From: Diospyros lotus
Lineage: Eukaryota > Streptophyta > Magnoliopsida > Ericales > Ebenaceae
NCBI RefSeq assembly: GCF_014633365.1
Contig: NC_068340.1
Span: forward strand, 34,484,328 to 34,548,327
DNA length: 64,000 nt
Direction: 5' to 3'
Part shown: positions 48,001 through 58,301 of the stretch, one piece after another
How the letters are laid out: each line of letters begins with the position of its first letter
How positions within the stretch are numbered: the stretch's first letter is position 1
Made by a program: the position numbers and the translations under genes
Notes under the pieces: model-generated
Databases searched by the model: none
Told to the model about the DNA's origin: nothing
Seen by the model: the letters and a program-made list of their open reading frames with translations, nothing else

Positions 48001-49016
48001 GAAGAAAATGTAAGGGGAAAGAAGCCGCTTTGATGGGGCACACATCTTCATAAAAAGCAAAACCAAGAGAATCACAGTATTACCACCAAGTATAACCTTC
48101 ATAGGCCCACTTAATAAGAAAAATCTTTAAGGAGCACCTTGTTATTAGAGTGAGTCAACCTTCCCAATACTGCTGAAATGATAACAACAACAATCATAAA
48201 CCTTAATCCCACTAGGTAGGGTTGGCTTCATGAATTCTAAACCCCCAGCCATCTCTAGCCATAACCTCTATGAGGCTAGTATATCCTACATCATGTTTAA
48301 TAGTTTTACCACCAGGTTTTATTTGGTCTTCCTTGCCCTCTTTTGTTAACAACTTCTTTATTTCATCTATTCGCCTCAAAGATACATCTGTTGATGTTCT
48401 TCTCACATATCTAAACCATTTTTATCTCAATTCCAGCATATTAACTTTAAGAGTAAATTACATTGACCATCCCTGAGGTTGTCCTTATTACAAATAGTAC
48501 CCCTCACATTTCGAAAATGTTGTTTAGATATTGCCTGCATTGATGCTTTGTTTACAATCTAATTAAGGAAAAAGACATCAAATGTTCAAATAGTTACAAT
48601 GGCAACATGAGAATAGGAAATAAACAAAAAAACGAAAAGAAAACAATGATATAACAATTTTAAGAGGTTTATGCTTCTTCTTTTTTTTTTTTTTTTTTTT
48701 TGTCTTTACTGTCCATCTGGGACTAGGATTTTTCAATGGAGAAGGAAATGAAAAGAGAGTGAAACCATTTATGTACATTTTACGTGTACCTACATACATT
48801 TATTTTCCTTTCTTTCATCCATAAATCCTAGTTAGAAACATGGCTTTATTTGTTCCAAAGGAGTTTTTCCATTTATGTTCAACTGACGGGCTTCTTTTAT
48901 CTTCTGCGATTCAGTTCTTTCAAAGGGACAACGGTTTCCAAAGAGATACCTACCAAGTTGCACTACTTTTAGCAGTTATATATCTTGTTGTACAGTTCCT
49001 GAGGACAACGCTGTAA
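36040..49016 (+). CDS. DUF2358 family protein, predicted plastid, one C-terminal membrane segment
   Basis: Coding exons: 36040-36184, 45908-46134, 46865-46945, 47452-47802, 48915-49016. All are GT-AG and in frame, giving 301 residues. It resembles the plant DUF2358 proteins (from memory At1g65230), which have an NTF2-like fold and no established reaction. The first roughly 48 residues are rich in Ala, Ser, Arg and His with almost no acidic residues, as in chloroplast transit peptides. The conserved core runs from [20 protein letters not shown], through [17 protein letters not shown] and [16 protein letters not shown], to [13 protein letters not shown]. The C terminus, [14 protein letters not shown], is a single membrane segment followed by RTTL. 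Intron 1 is 9723 bp because of nested retrotransposons; the other introns are 506 to 1112 bp. The family name is recalled, not searched. Confidence 0.88.
36655..37110 (+). mobile_element. RTE-type LINE 3' tail
   Basis: The + strand carries degraded segments equivalent to [21 protein letters not shown] RTE sequence (about 36832-36880). The tail motif attcatgtagccaaccccac then cctagtggaattt follows (37030-37095). Same family as the fragments at 19130, 31930, 48165 and 50830. Confidence 0.6.
37110..38193. other. Intron DNA, nothing recognised
   Basis: T-rich intron sequence of DUF2358. The open frame at 37157-37561 is hydrophobic and like no known protein, and I treat it as chance. Confidence 0.5.
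38194..38553 (+). repeat. Gypsy 5' LTR
   Basis: 360 bp, tgatagg to cccaaca, with a TATA box, ggtataaataagag (about 38371-38384). Confidence 0.93.
38583..39437 (+). pseudogene. Gypsy gag, frameshifted and cut by a LINE
   Basis: An ATG at 38583 opens a coiled-coil-like N terminus ([18 protein letters not shown]). It stops at 38757-38759, and the rest is in other frames, including [13 protein letters not shown] typical of Gypsy Gag. The sequence is interrupted at 39438 by the L1 LINE and resumes at 41198 towards the zinc knuckle. Confidence 0.75.
39438..41182 (+). mobile_element. 5'-truncated L1-type LINE inserted in the Gypsy gag
   Basis: A 1.75-kb insert bounded by the direct repeat agcccaactcctca (39424-39437 and 41184-41197) and ending in an A tail of about 15. 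Both are marks of target-primed reverse transcription. It starts inside the reverse-transcriptase domain. The tail follows tttgatc, and the preceding 3' UTR is only about 80 bp after the stop codon. Confidence 0.93.
39441..41101 (+). pseudogene. LINE ORF2 fragment: reverse transcriptase and C-terminal zinc domain
   Basis: One frame runs from the 5' truncation to the stop at 41101, broken by a single TAA at 39746-39748. It contains [30 protein letters not shown] and the catalytic FADDLL (about 39796-39813). A long C-terminal region follows, including the zinc-binding zf-RVT-type [18 protein letters not shown] (about 40735-40788). So complete a frame means the LINE is much younger than the decayed Gypsy element around it. 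The endonuclease and the N-terminal half are missing. Confidence 0.9.
41198..44731 (+). pseudogene. Gypsy pol: protease, RT, RNase H, integrase, broken
   Basis: Order seen: zinc-knuckle remnant [12 protein letters not shown] (about 41310-41350); protease [13 protein letters not shown] (about 41550); reverse transcriptase from 42130 with [20 protein letters not shown] and [16 protein letters not shown]. The catalytic region near 42575 reads FYDILVYS after a T-run frameshift, so one catalytic Asp appears lost. RNase H is near 42985-43350 with [17 protein letters not shown]. The integrase is damaged from 43560, with the open stretch 43906-44217. Then 44221-44731, in the same frame after a TAG, has [13 protein letters not shown] and [11 protein letters not shown]. 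Several frameshifts and stops. Inactive. Confidence 0.88.
44732..45133 (-). mobile_element. Solo LTR inserted in the Gypsy pol 3' end
   Basis: 402 bp with tgttgg and acaaca ends and a perfect target duplication tgttt (44727-44731 and 45134-45138). The Gypsy frame is interrupted in GRDVL and resumes beyond it with [20 protein letters not shown] (45139-45198). On the minus strand it reads like an LTR promoter, with a TATA-like gtatttaaaca, so I assign that orientation. No internal region remains. It is probably a Copia-type solo LTR. Confidence 0.85.
45139..45240 (+). pseudogene. Last piece of Gypsy pol, chromodomain-like tail
   Basis: Reads [20 protein letters not shown] and then [12 protein letters not shown]. 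This is the C-terminal part of a chromodomain-like tail of plant Gypsy integrases, separated from the body by the solo LTR. Confidence 0.75.
45263..45623 (+). repeat. Gypsy 3' LTR
   Basis: 361 bp, paired with 38194-38553. A purine-rich tract (gggtgggggggggagat) lies just upstream. Confidence 0.93.
47803..48914. mobile_element. DUF2358 intron 4 with LINE and MITE fragments
   Basis: At about 48165-48425, minus strand, an RTE LINE tail is readable ([19 protein letters not shown]). The canonical end caaccctacctagtgggatt is at about 48203-48222. At 48452-48530 a fragment of the Mutator-like MITE family of 23030 occurs (gagtaaattacattgaccat). A T-run lies at about 48680-48701. None affects the exons. 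Confidence 0.65.
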
Positions 49017-49315
49017 AGCATACCTATATATTGTACATTCTGCCTTTGTACAATTGTAATTATTGGTAATATTACATTTACAGCTTCACATTATCAGAAA
49101 ATCATGAATGTATGGAAGCTTTATGCTACTCCTGTAACTGTTGGCTTTGTCCATTTTTCTAATGCAGAGTTAAGGACTGCATGTACTGTTGTTGGGTTAG
49201 ATTTTGTATGAAGTGTGTGATCCTTGAGAGGACAGAGTCTGTCTTGACCCCCAAGTTTATAGTAATAGGTTAGCACACAATCAATCAGTGTTGACTAATA
49301 TTTTTTAGAGTAGTT
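49017..49315. other. DUF2358 3' flank
   Basis: Probable 3' UTR and trailer. T-rich, with no clear AATAAA signal. No other feature is visible. Confidence 0.45.
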
Positions 49316-49680
49316 CTACAGGGCCCGACGGGCCTACCGAGTCTCTCGCAGAAAGGGGGCAAAAAAACGATTTTGCCCCCGCTCACTTTGCAAATTTGCA
49401 AAGCGAGTCACCGCCCTTGCTCTCTCGTCTCCCCTGGCATGGCCGCTGCCCTCACCTCGCCGTCGCGTCTCACTATCAGCGAGGCAGCAATGGCAGAGAG
49501 GCGACAGAGACAAGGCAAGGCAAGAGCAGCAGCGAGGCGACGGCCATGGCAAGGGAGACTAGAGAGCAGGGGCAGGGCAATCTATGGGAGGGGAAATGAG
49601 ATAGCAGGGCGTGGGGGCAAAATCGTCTTTTTGTCCTCTTTCGGTAACCCGGTTAGTAAGCCCGTCGGGCTTTCTAGAAT
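49316..49680. mobile_element. GC-rich foldback MITE, best-preserved copy
   Basis: The left end is gggcccgacgggcctaccga followed by aaaaacgattttgccccc. The right end is gggggcaaaatcgtcttttt followed by gtaagcccgtcgggc. The two are inverse copies over about 60 bp. A possible ttcta target duplication flanks it (about 49311-49315 and 49673-49677). The core is GC-rich and non-coding. It is related to the copies at 5985-6432 and 10470-10715. Confidence 0.72.
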
Positions 49681-49932
49681 TTTCCTATTTTTGAAGCCAT
49701 ATCTGACTAGAAAACCTTAAGGTTTGATAACCATACAGCAGCAACCAAAATGATAACCACCAATTCACAAACTACAATGCCTTGTTTATAGGAAAAAGGA
49801 TTGGGAAAGTTTAAGTTTAATTTGCTCACCCACATTGGCTACGTTCTATCATGCCCATCAAAATTCACTACACCTAGGAGTGATCTAACTGATGTTTTAA
49901 AATCATTTAGTGAATTCATCATTAAATCTTAG

Positions 49933-50574
49933 TTAGGTAGTGTTTGTTAAAATCAATGTTTTAAAACGTACTTGACGCTAGATAGACGACGGGTAATAGC
50001 CAATGGGGGCGATGGACGGACGAATGGTGACGAGAGCCAAAAACATGGCTAAGAAGGATAATTGGCGACAATGACGAAAAAGAGAAATTGACAAGTCCAC
50101 CAAAAACGATAGAGATAAATTGATAAGAGGATATAAAAGTGAAAAGGGAAATCCAAACAAGTGTTCACCCCCGACGGCTAGGTTGTCGAGGCGTTGATTG
50201 GGCCCGATTAATTGGGCTTGGCTTATAAGGGTTTCGATTTGCAAGAAATCGCAACGGCCACCTAGGCCGCATTTTAGAACATTGGTTAAAATAAGTAAGA
50301 TAAGATTATATCAAAATAATATTAGAATATTTTATGGACAAACATATGGAATGGTTAAGATAATACTGTGAAACATTCTAAGATTTTTATTATACTGTTA
50401 GTTAAATCTTTTGAAATACACTAGAGGACATATGTATTATTATTTTTTTTATCTGTAAGGTCTAAAATATGTTTATTTTAAGGTAGAATAGATAAATATG
50501 TGTGAAAAATAACAAATAAAAAATTACATGACTTATTTTTTAATAGTCGTCAAATAAATTTAACAAACACATTA
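49933..50574. mobile_element. MITE (tgtttgttaa family) split by a hAT MITE
   Basis: The left end gtagtgtttgttaaaat and right end tttaacaaacacatta are inverse copies. The interior (aagataag, atatggaatg, aacattctaagatttt) aligns with the longer family member at 60760-61685. The hAT MITE at 49954-50284 sits 20 bp inside the left end. Confidence 0.65.
49954..50284. mobile_element. hAT-type MITE nested in another MITE
   Basis: 331 bp with a perfect 8-bp target duplication gttaaaat (49946-49953 and 50285-50292). The left end caatgttttaaaacg and the inverse of the right end caatgttctaaaatgcg are near-identical. The core is moderately GC-rich and non-coding. Confidence 0.82.
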
Positions 50575-50829
50575 GAAATAATAAAATTTTAAAATATTAT
50601 ATATATTTTTTAATTTATATATTAATTAACAAACGGTTATTGAAAAACTCTAGTGTGTATATATATATATATTATATAATCAAAGTATCAGAACTTGTAC
50701 CCTATTATTCTTAAAGGAGGTGGGCCTCACCTTAACCCATTCTAAATAAATCATGATTTAATCTCTATATAACGTTTTTATGAAATTTTGAATTTGAAAC
50801 TTCAAGCATGTCCACCACCTGTTCTTAAA

Positions 50830-51260
50830 CAACATATTTAGTTTTTATCCCACTATGTGGGGTTAGTTACATGAATTCTAGACTTTCATATATTTCTGTC
50901 TTTTGTTATATCTTTATTTAGGCTCATACACTTCATATCAAACTTTAATGTCTCTCCTAAAATCTTATTTGGTCTACATCAATCTTTTTTTTTATTAATT
51001 GTTCAATTTCATCAACTCTCCTCGTAGGACTATCTCTTGATTTTCTTCTCACATGATCATACCATCGTAGTCTAATCTCTTTTATATTCTCCTCAATTGA
51101 TACTATTCTTATCTTATTACGAATAATTTTATTTCTAATTTTATCTTTTCTTATATGGTCAGACATTTATTTTAACATCTTCATCTTCGCTACGCACGTT
51201 TTTTGCTTATATTGGTATTTGATTATCCAACATTTTGAGTTATATAACAAAACTAGTCTT
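50830..51260 (-). mobile_element. RTE-type LINE 3' fragment
   Basis: On the minus strand it reads IEENIKEIRLRWYDHVRRKS and then RRVDEIEQL (about 51100-50980), the segment before the RTE LINE 3' end. The tail, inverse to ccccacatagtgggat, lies at about 50843-50862. Confidence 0.7.
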
Positions 51261-51791
51261 ATAGTTATCTTATAATTTTTTTTAAAAATTTTAATGAGAT
51301 TTTATCATTATATAATATTTTTAATATATATTTTTATTTTAACCAATCTATCTTAATTCTACGAGTGACTGGAACACCTATTCTTGTCGGTGAAAAATTT
51401 TAGTACCTTTAATCTCCATTGATGACAATTTATAGGATTTAGATATGGTAATTTTACTTTCACACGTGCCTATTGGCTATTGCCTACCTGTCAAATTCGT
51501 TTTTCCTTTTCAATCTTTGTGAACCACGTAAATAGAATTTGTGGACAGCACCGGCGACCACAACAGATGGGATCAATTGACGAAACTGCCCCTAGATATT
51601 TCGGCAAACCGCCACAAACGCCAAGGGCACTTCGGTCCCCCCAGGAACTCTCCACTTAGCGGAGCCCAGTTTTCTCCGTCATTACTTCCATTTGTGCACT
51701 GCAGACAAGAAGCTCTTCGCTTCGGAAAACCCACCTCCCTCTCTCTCTCTCTCTCTCTTTCTCCAAGCCCAGCTAGAGAGAGCTTTCGCTA
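51261..51791 (+). promoter_or_regulatory. Thioredoxin f upstream region and 5' leader
   Basis: The first part is AT-rich. From about 51540 base composition rises, and a CT-repeat stretch (51741-51763), typical of plant 5' UTRs, lies just before the start codon. I see no certain TATA box. Confidence 0.45.
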
Positions 51792-54700
51792 ATGGCTCTG
51801 CGAGTAATCCCTCTGAACACCTCTCCTCCACCTTCATGGATGCCCAGCCCCAAGCATTATAATTCAAACATCTCTGCGTTCTGCTTTCCGAGCACCGGTG
51901 GTGGAGATCAGAAGAGGAGAGAGAATAAGATCAGCTATGCCTATGCTAGTGGCGTGAGAACTGGAACGGCGATTCGGTCGTTGCCGCCGTCTTCGTCGAG
52001 CGTGGACACGGGCGGTCCGGTGGTGGCGGTGCAAGTGGGCCAGGTTACGGAGGTCACCAAAGACACTTTCTGGCCTCTCGTCAAAGCCGCCGGCGACAAG
52101 ACCGTCGTCCTCGACATGTACACCCAATGGTATATACATGTATATATTTGCTTATCATATCCTGTCTATTCTGGAGTTCAGAATTTTGTCATGATTTTAG
52201 GTCATAAGTCCATCTCGAAATTTTGGTAAACCCTGTATTGGGGAAATATTTTGTGTTTTTAGAGGACTGTTGGTTGTATTTGATTCAGATTGTTACAAGC
52301 CTAGGGATTGCTTAGTCTAAAATATAGCTTAGTTGCTGAAAGTCGAGCCTCTGTGACCAATTCAAGCCCTCCTTTTTTTCTGGTGGCTAATTATGTACGG
52401 AAGTGTGTACGTCGTTTAGATCCACTGGACAGATCCTGACTAGGGTACTTAGTGGCATTACTCAGAAAATCTTCAATCACTGTATTGATTTGGGGTGTGC
52501 TCTTACATCAACATTTCCTAATTTTAAAGTCACATTAGTCTGTTGGCATCCGTGTCATTTTTCTTTATATATTTACTCCAAGGTAGACTTCAGAACCGCT
52601 AAAATTAAAGAGACTTGAATTTTTTTTGGGCTTTTTGCGATGGCTGGCTCAAAGCTCAGCCAAATAGTGTGTAGTAACTTTGGTTTCTTAAATCATTGAC
52701 ATACCTCAAATCTTACTTTTTTTCCCCTTCTGTTAAGATGAGAATATTGATACACTAACACATCTCGTAGCTGTGTTATTTGTCCAGTATATAGTGAACA
52801 AGATATAGTACTATAACTAATTGCCCGTTTAGTATCCAGATTAAATAGTGACGGGATAAAATTAATGATGATAAAAAATGATAATAGGACTAAATAATGC
52901 TATCCTATGTTTTGATAAAGAGGTATTACTGGAGATTGTAACTATTATGTTTGGTGTGTGAAAATGTGAATGAAGTATGACTTGGTATCAAATGGCAAAT
53001 GACCAAACTGCCCATTTGCCCAAATATATTTGAGAAAATATTTTTAAATTACGGAAAATATATTTTTACAATGAAAGCATTGTATTATATTTATTTACAT
53101 TTATATTTAGTGGTGGTGAGATCAGCAATGAAGAAGAGGCAGTGGTGATGGTTGGCAATTGTGGTGGCAGTGGATGGTGGCAGCCGTGAGGAGAGATGGA
53201 GAAGAGAGGCATGGATTGAGGATTGATGCTGTGAATGGATTTTTTAGTAAATTGTTAACCCCATCGAAGTGGGATTAATTAATACCTGGGGAGGTGATGT
53301 TTGTCCCACTTTGGTGGGATAAATTTATCCTTGGCATAATTAATCCCACTCATTTTAAAATACCAAACGCGTTAATACTGTGTCAGAAGGTAATTGTCGA
53401 AAGGTATTACCTTCTGATGGAGGCGGTGGCAATGGTCGGTAGTTGAGGCGGCAGTGAGTGGTGGCAGTTGTTAGGGGAGATGGAGGCAGTGGTGATGGTT
53501 GGCTGTTGTGGTGGCAGCCATGAGAAGAGATGGAGAAGAGAAGCACGAATTGAGGGTAGAGAATGTGAGTGGATTGTATAGTAAAGGGAAAAATTGTCCA
53601 CACATGACAAATTGTTAATCCCATTGAGGTGGGATTAATTATTTCCTTGGGGGGGGCGGGGGGGGCTATTAATCCCACTTCGGTGGGATAAATTTGTCTT
53701 TAGCATAATTAACCCACTCATTTTGAAATATCAAATGCAGTAATACCAAGTCAGAAGGTATTATCTTATGTTAGTCCGCGTACCCAAATGGGCCGTTAAA
53801 GCCCATCCCATGTTAGTCCTCTCTATACTAACATAAGTTTTTCCAGATGCTAGGTAACTCAATTGCTACTCTAGATGTTTAACATAGTCTTTATATTCTA
53901 TCAAGTGACAGAAAGCAGTATATCTTAGTTGATGTTTCTGTTTTCAACCAATCAAAAAATCACTTCATCTTGGTCCCTTGCTCTTCCCAAAGAAGAATGG
54001 TTGTTTTTGTATGCATTATTATCCTCTTTTTACAAAGAGAATGTTTCCACAACTCGAACCTCTAATATTGAAAAAAGCAACTTGTGATGGAAGAATAAAA
54101 GACACTTCATTTTTTTTCCATTTATGAATGTCAGCGGGGTAGTTATGTATTTAGTCTCTAGTCTAGGGCTATAATTGTAAACTGCTAATCTTTTATTTTA
54201 GCTACAGATAGAGGTCATGCTAATTGGTTGTCTAGTTTTTCATCTATTCCGTGTAAGTGAAATTTACATTACCATTTCCATTGAGATATCCTTTGCACAA
54301 ACTGTGTGAATGCCTCTATACTACTTGACCAGTTTTCAAATGTACTTTTTTGAACATCTGGCTAGTGGCATTCACATAGAAAGCGAAGAATACAGTTCAA
54401 CATTCAATCTAACAAAGAATAATGATGACAAGGCCTCAAGCTTACATCACAGGAGTAACAACCATCTGCTGTTGCCTTTGCGGCAACTAGGAACAGCAAT
54501 GGGACAGGGCAAGGCCAGGTTTTGCTGACCCTGTCCGTGCCCTGGCTGTGTATAAAATATAAATCCTAAACCTCATACTTGCCCCCAACTTGGAAGGAGG
54601 ACACACCCCATGCCCTGAAAAAAAAAAAAGAGAGAGAGAAAATCATTTCCAATCCCAAAAAGAAAGGGGGAAAAAAAATGCTCTCCAGCAAGAGCTTGCT

Positions 54701-57700
54701 GTGCCTTACTGGGTGCGCAGCAGCAGCAAGTTCTCCCTTCTTGCTGATAAAAGTTTCTGCACACGGCTAGTTCTTCTTGCTGTTAGCTTCCTATGTGCAG
54801 CTCCTTGACGTGTAGCAAGGAAAAACAAAAAATACTATTGACTGTTTCCATTAGGGTTTTACATTATATATACATGGGAATATAAGTAATGTTGTTAATT
54901 ATTGGAGGCGGAGCAGGGCAGAACAGGGGTGGGGTGGGGTATTTGAATACCAGCCCCGGCCTGACCCTAAAAAAATTAGTTTGGGAAACACCCAATGATG
55001 CGATCATCAATCAAGACGCGGCCCAAGGTTGACCCAATCAAACCGGAACAGTAGCGCCGAAACAGTAGCAAATAGTATTTTAATACTTTATATATTTTAG
55101 GATTCTACTTCATGTTTGATTAGGGTTTTATTTTTATTAGAATTCTAGTGGAATTTTACTTATGATTTATTTCTATTAGGATTCTAGTTGGATTTTGCTT
55201 ACAAATATTAGATAGATTTGGATTAGTCAAACACTATAAATATGCCTAGAATCTAGAGTTTGTAATCAAGTTTTCTCAATACAAATTTCAACAACCTATT
55301 TAGGTTTTCTTAACAAAACAGTCTTGTTTTTATGTTTTCTTGAAAATCAAGCTTTGGCCATTGAAGTTTATTCTTTCAAAGGTTTATTTTGGTGTGTTTT
55401 CTTCACACGCGCTACATGCTGCGTCATGTGGTATAAGAGCAGTTCATTAACCAATTAGATGGTCAATCTTAAAGGTGACGGTAGCAACCAGCCTCGTGAC
55501 GGTGATCGGGGGTTGCCCGCGGTTTGGAGAGCAATCGAAGAATAACAGGAAATAACTCGTTCAATGCAACAACAATTGAAGCGAATCCGCAACCAATTGG
55601 GCGTTTTACAACGAGTTAAGGATAATCGGAACCGGGCTAATGACATGAATCAAGCTGGCTACGTTAAACCGGGAAGACCAGCCATTAATTATGTCCTCAT
55701 TAATCCTAGAAGACCAATGATGGATGATAGCAACGATGAGGATGATCTTGGTCGTATGATACCCAACCCTAATGGTAAAGGGGTTAAGAGGAATGCGCAA
55801 CAATACAACCATTGGGGAAACAATGAGTATAAACTAAAGAATGGCTTTTCGATGAGTTTGGAGCTTGATCTCGAGCATTATGTTGTCCCAGCAACCTCAA
55901 CGTTTGCAAACTTAAGTTTGGTTTATGTTGCTAACATGACAGAAACTCCAAGGTTGTTAACTCATACTGGGGTATTTTCCAATCCCGAGGGCTCAAGCAT
56001 TGCTTCGCAATCCAAGGATCGTGGTGTTTCTTCTGATCGGCTTGCGATTGTAAAGGAGATGGAGGCCATGGTAGCAGATCCTTCTACAGTTTATTCATGC
56101 TCTGGCATGGTTGAATCAAAGGCAATAGGAACACATTCACCTTTACGATTGCAAAAGCAAGATGATCACAGGGGTCTTTTGTGGATAGGGGTGTTGGATC
56201 TCTTAGGCTAGTTAAGTTGGGTATTGCAACTGCTTTCGGTATTAATCTGAAATTAGATTCCGAAACTAAAAATGTTGTAATAGCTGTTGCTATAGCTGAT
56301 CAAGTGCTCAGACCAAAGAAGGATTCAAACATCAATATTTTTAAGTGATGGAAAGACTATTGGTAGTCATGGAATAAGCCTCTATTCGAAACAATTACAA
56401 AAGAATACTTCTCTAGGCAAGAAAAATCTACAGATGAATTCGGAAGCTATTGAGGAGTCAAAATCAAAAAAGCTGATAAAAGGAGAAGGACCTGTGATAA
56501 GATTTACCAAATTAGATAAGCGCTCAAGATGGAATGTTCAACATCCTCAATCTAACAAAAATAATACAGTGGAGGCAGAGGGCAACCAACATGGTGATGG
56601 TTGGACCTATGTCAACGAAGATAGAGCTAAGAGGAGGAGGAATGTCTTTACTCATGTTCCCTTAGCAGAAAAATTCAAGTGGTTCAGGAAGATGTCAAGC
56701 AAAACTTGCACAAATAAGAAATACAAGGCGACAATTGACAAGCATAAGAAGCACAAGATATTTGAGGTTGGAGATGAATTCATGATATTCTTGAAGAAGG
56801 AACAGATTCCAGCAAGAAAGCAAAACAAGCTCAAGCCAAAAAAGTATGCTCCTTACAAGATTACAAATAAAATCAATAATAATGCTTATGTTGTGGATTT
56901 GCCTAATCATATGGATATTTTCAAACATTCAATGTGGCTAATCTCTCTTTGTACTTACCAGACGTGGATTTGTCATACCCGGATCAAAATTTGAGGTTGA
57001 ATTTTTTCTCAAATGAAGGTGAATGATGCAGTCACCAATCAAGACCCGACCCAAGGTCGACTCGACCCAACCGGAACAGTAGCGCCGAAACAGTAGCAAA
57101 TAGTATTTTAATACTTCATATATTTTAGGATTCTACTTGATTTAGGATTCTACTTCATGTTTGATTAGGGTTTTATTTTTATTAGGATTCTAGTTGAATT
57201 TTACTTAAGATTTATTTCTATTAGGATTCTAGTTGAATTTTGTTTATAAATATTGGATAGATTTGAATTAGCCAAACATTATAAATATGTCTAGAATCTA
57301 AAGTTTGTAATTAAGTTTTCTCAATACAAATTTCAGCAACCTATTTAGGTTTTCTTATCAAAACAGTCTTGTTTTTGCGTTTTCTTGAAAATCGAGCTTT
57401 GCCCATTGAACTTTGTTCTTTCAAGAGTTTATTTTGGTGTGTTTTCTTCACACACACGCTACACGCTGCGCCACCCAATCTCCCCAAACCCTGCCAATGG
57501 CTATTGACCCCACCGCTTTGGGGCTGTGAGGATTCAAATTGCCATTGACAACTGGAAATTGGAACTTCATTTTTTTTTTTTTGTATATAACATGTTTTTA
57601 CTTTTGTGAAGATTAGGTTGTTAATCTTTTTTTTTTTTTTTCTTTTTGCCGAGATATGTTGTTAATCTATTACGTGCAATGCTTATACAATATGTCAAAA

Positions 57701-58075
57701 CAGTTTGGAAATTATTAGAATATCATTCTCACTTTGTTGGGTATTAGCTGTTGGATTGGATTGGATTGGGTTTGGATTAGAGCAGATCATTCTATGTTCC
57801 TGAGTGAAACATTTGCGATGATGCAAAACAAGTTGGGATATGTCTTTTGAGTGAATTGTTATTTTCCATTATATCAATCAACTGTTGAACAACCCTTAAT
57901 CATGTCTCCACCATTGTTCGTTTTTTTATTGATTTTCTCCTCAATTTTTATTGTTGCCTTGAGATTAGGTGTGGACCTTGCAAGGTGATAGCTCCAAGAT
58001 TTCAGGAACTATCCAAGAAGTATCTTGATGTTGTTTTCTTAAAGCTTGACTGTAACCAGGAAAACAGGGTAGGCC

Positions 58076-58113
<38 letters not shown>

Positions 58114-58301
58114 GCCCCCGCGCGCGCACTCAGATGTATGTAATATTTTTTGACTACTGCTGGCAGGCTTTGGCAAAGGAGCTAGGAATAAAGGTGGTTC
58201 CGACGTTCAAGATTCTCAAAGATAGTAAGATTGTTAAAGAAGTCACTGGGGCCAAATTTGATGATTTAGTTGTTGCAATTGAAAGTGTCCGGTCTAGTTG
58301 A
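51792..58301 (+). CDS. Thioredoxin f, chloroplastic
   Basis: A redox protein that passes electrons from ferredoxin-thioredoxin reductase to Calvin-Benson enzymes in the stroma. Exons 51792-52129, 57969-58068 and 58167-58301 join in frame to 190 residues, the usual length for this family. The first roughly 75 residues are Ser/Pro/Arg-rich, a plastid transit peptide. The mature fold starts near VGQVTEVTKDTFWPLV. The active site WCGPC is assembled across intron 1, which splits the Trp codon (TG/G). FLKLDCNQENR carries the extra Cys that distinguishes f-type from m-type thioredoxins and is known to be modifiable in Arabidopsis. VVPTF holds the cis-Pro, and it ends with FDDLVVAIESVRSS. Intron 1 is 5839 bp because of transposons. 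AATAAA at 58355-58360 may be the polyadenylation signal. Confidence 0.94.
52820..53800. mobile_element. Probable MITE with internal duplication, thioredoxin f intron 1
   Basis: The left end gcccgtttagtatccagat and the inverse of the right end, ggcccatttgggtacgcgg, are weakly alike. The interior holds two diverged copies of a segment with gcagtggtgatggttggc, ggagatggagaagagagg and ggtgggattaatta (about 53105-53345 and 53425-53720). A G-rich run lies at about 53648-53668. No coding capacity. Target duplication not resolved. Confidence 0.45.
53801..54990. other. Thioredoxin f intron 1, nothing firm
   Basis: AT-rich intron DNA with an A-rich GA stretch near 54617-54680. Short open frames are not supported by any recognisable motif. 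Confidence 0.5.
54996..55426 (+). repeat. Left LTR
   Basis: 431 bp, tgatgcgatc to ctgcgtca. The TATA-like actataaatatgcc lies at about 55230-55243. Confidence 0.87.
55459..56994 (+). pseudogene. Gag and integrase remnants in one frame
   Basis: From the ATG at 55459 one frame holds MVNLKGDGSNQP, a TAA at 55543-55545, then a coiled-coil-like MQQQLKRIRNQLGVLQRV and a stretch I cannot assign, ending at 56211. The same frame reopens at 56434-56994. Its last part, FEVGDEFMIFL then NKLKPKKYAPYKITNKINNN and AYVVDLPN, is the C-terminal integrase region of Gypsy elements. The stretch between is not recognisable. Inactive. Confidence 0.68.
57024..57473 (+). repeat. Right LTR
   Basis: 450 bp, tgatgcagtc to ctgcgcca, followed by the cccaa duplication. 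Confidence 0.87.
58076..58125. repeat. CT then CA microsatellite
   Basis: A CT run followed by CA units and a short CG-rich tract, in intron 2 of thioredoxin f directly after the donor site. Confidence 0.85.

Larger units (their letters stand above)
54996..57473 (+). mobile_element. Deleted Ty3-Gypsy derivative with LTRs, thioredoxin f intron 1
   Basis: LTRs at 54996-55426 and 57024-57473 (431 and 450 bp; the right one has an extra partial duplication with ttaggattctacttgat). A perfect target duplication cccaa lies at 54991-54995 and 57474-57478. The PBS tggtataagagca (55429-55441) is one base off the usual initiator-Met type. The 1.6-kb interior keeps a Gag-like N terminus and the very end of the integrase, joined without protease or reverse transcriptase. 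It is an internally deleted element mobilised in trans. Confidence 0.88.
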
